Shown piece by piece: positions 19,990 through 20,028 of a stretch of DNA of 20,028 nt; the first letter of the stretch is position 1, and every line of letters starts with the position of its first letter. Made by a program: the position numbers and the translations under genes. This DNA comes from Bacillota bacterium. Lineage in GTDB: Bacteria > Bacillota > Clostridia > Peptostreptococcales > Anaerovoracaceae. Location: NCBI GenBank assembly GCA_030527065.1, contig JAUNBO010000012.1, positions 1 to 20,028 on the forward strand. Direction: 5' to 3'. Under the pieces are notes generated by a model that did not search any database, was not told where the DNA came from, and was given only the letters and a program-made list of their open reading frames with translations.

Positions 19990-20028
19990 TTTCAACACCT
20001 CCTGGTGTGTCCTTGTCAACTGAAGGTA

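Noticed and set aside
20014..20019. TTGACA on the minus strand as a -35 box for the response-regulator gene
   Set aside because: The matching -10 position (about 19991-19996) reads GTTGAA and the transcript would start at or after the ribosome binding site.
1..20028. CRISPR arrays, insertion sequences, prophage or toxin-antitoxin genes
   Set aside because: No direct-repeat arrays with spacers, transposase or integrase genes, or recognisable toxin pairs were seen on either strand.

Overview
The window looks like chromosomal DNA from a GC-rich member of the Firmicutes, most likely class Clostridia (Lachnospiraceae- or Oscillospiraceae-like). The basis is purine-rich AGGAGG-type ribosome binding sites, compact AT-rich promoter islands in GC-rich coding DNA, tRNA genes with encoded CCA, and a valyl-tRNA synthetase with the clostridial SDHASIATE variant. 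No database search was possible, so the taxon is an inference.

Layout. (1) 1-757: a tRNA region. A minus-strand tRNA-Gln/tRNA-Lys/tRNA-Ser cluster has its own sigma-70-type promoter and structured spacers, and ends in a 48-nt palindrome shared with a tRNA-3'-end-like fragment on the plus strand. tRNA-Arg diverges from it with its own promoter and terminator. (2) 868-3736: hflX (ribosome-associated GTPase) and larC (nickel-pincer cofactor insertion, histidine-rich), both plus. (3) 3860-4939: a membrane-anchored HtrA-type serine protease, minus, with a bidirectional terminator between it and larC. (4) 5393-10751: a tight plus-strand operon valS-folC-lipid kinase-GNAT acetyltransferase, preceded by a good promoter. 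(5) 11011-12276: a stand-alone M20-type carbamoylase/amidohydrolase gene with its own promoter, ending at a strong bidirectional terminator. (6) 17144-12422, minus: sulfotransferase-cysD-cysNC-TSUP transporter. (7) 17382-18287, plus: a divergent CoA-acyltransferase-fold protein whose catalytic motif is degenerate. (8) 19989-18209, minus: an OmpR-type response regulator and sensor kinase, whose 3' end overlaps the 3' end of the acyltransferase-fold gene by 79 nt.

The most interesting unit is region 6. It encodes everything needed to activate sulfate to PAPS (ATP sulfurylase CysD/CysN plus APS kinase CysC), and the first gene of the same operon is a PAPS-dependent sulfotransferase. No PAPS or sulfite reductase gene is present. 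The operon therefore reads as a dedicated sulfation (sulfo-conjugation) module rather than sulfate assimilation to cysteine, with a TSUP-family permease possibly moving sulfate or a sulfur product. A large AT-rich inverted repeat lies between this operon and the divergent acyltransferase-fold gene and overlaps the promoter of the latter. This suggests, but does not prove, common control. The substrate that is sulfated cannot be told from the sequence.
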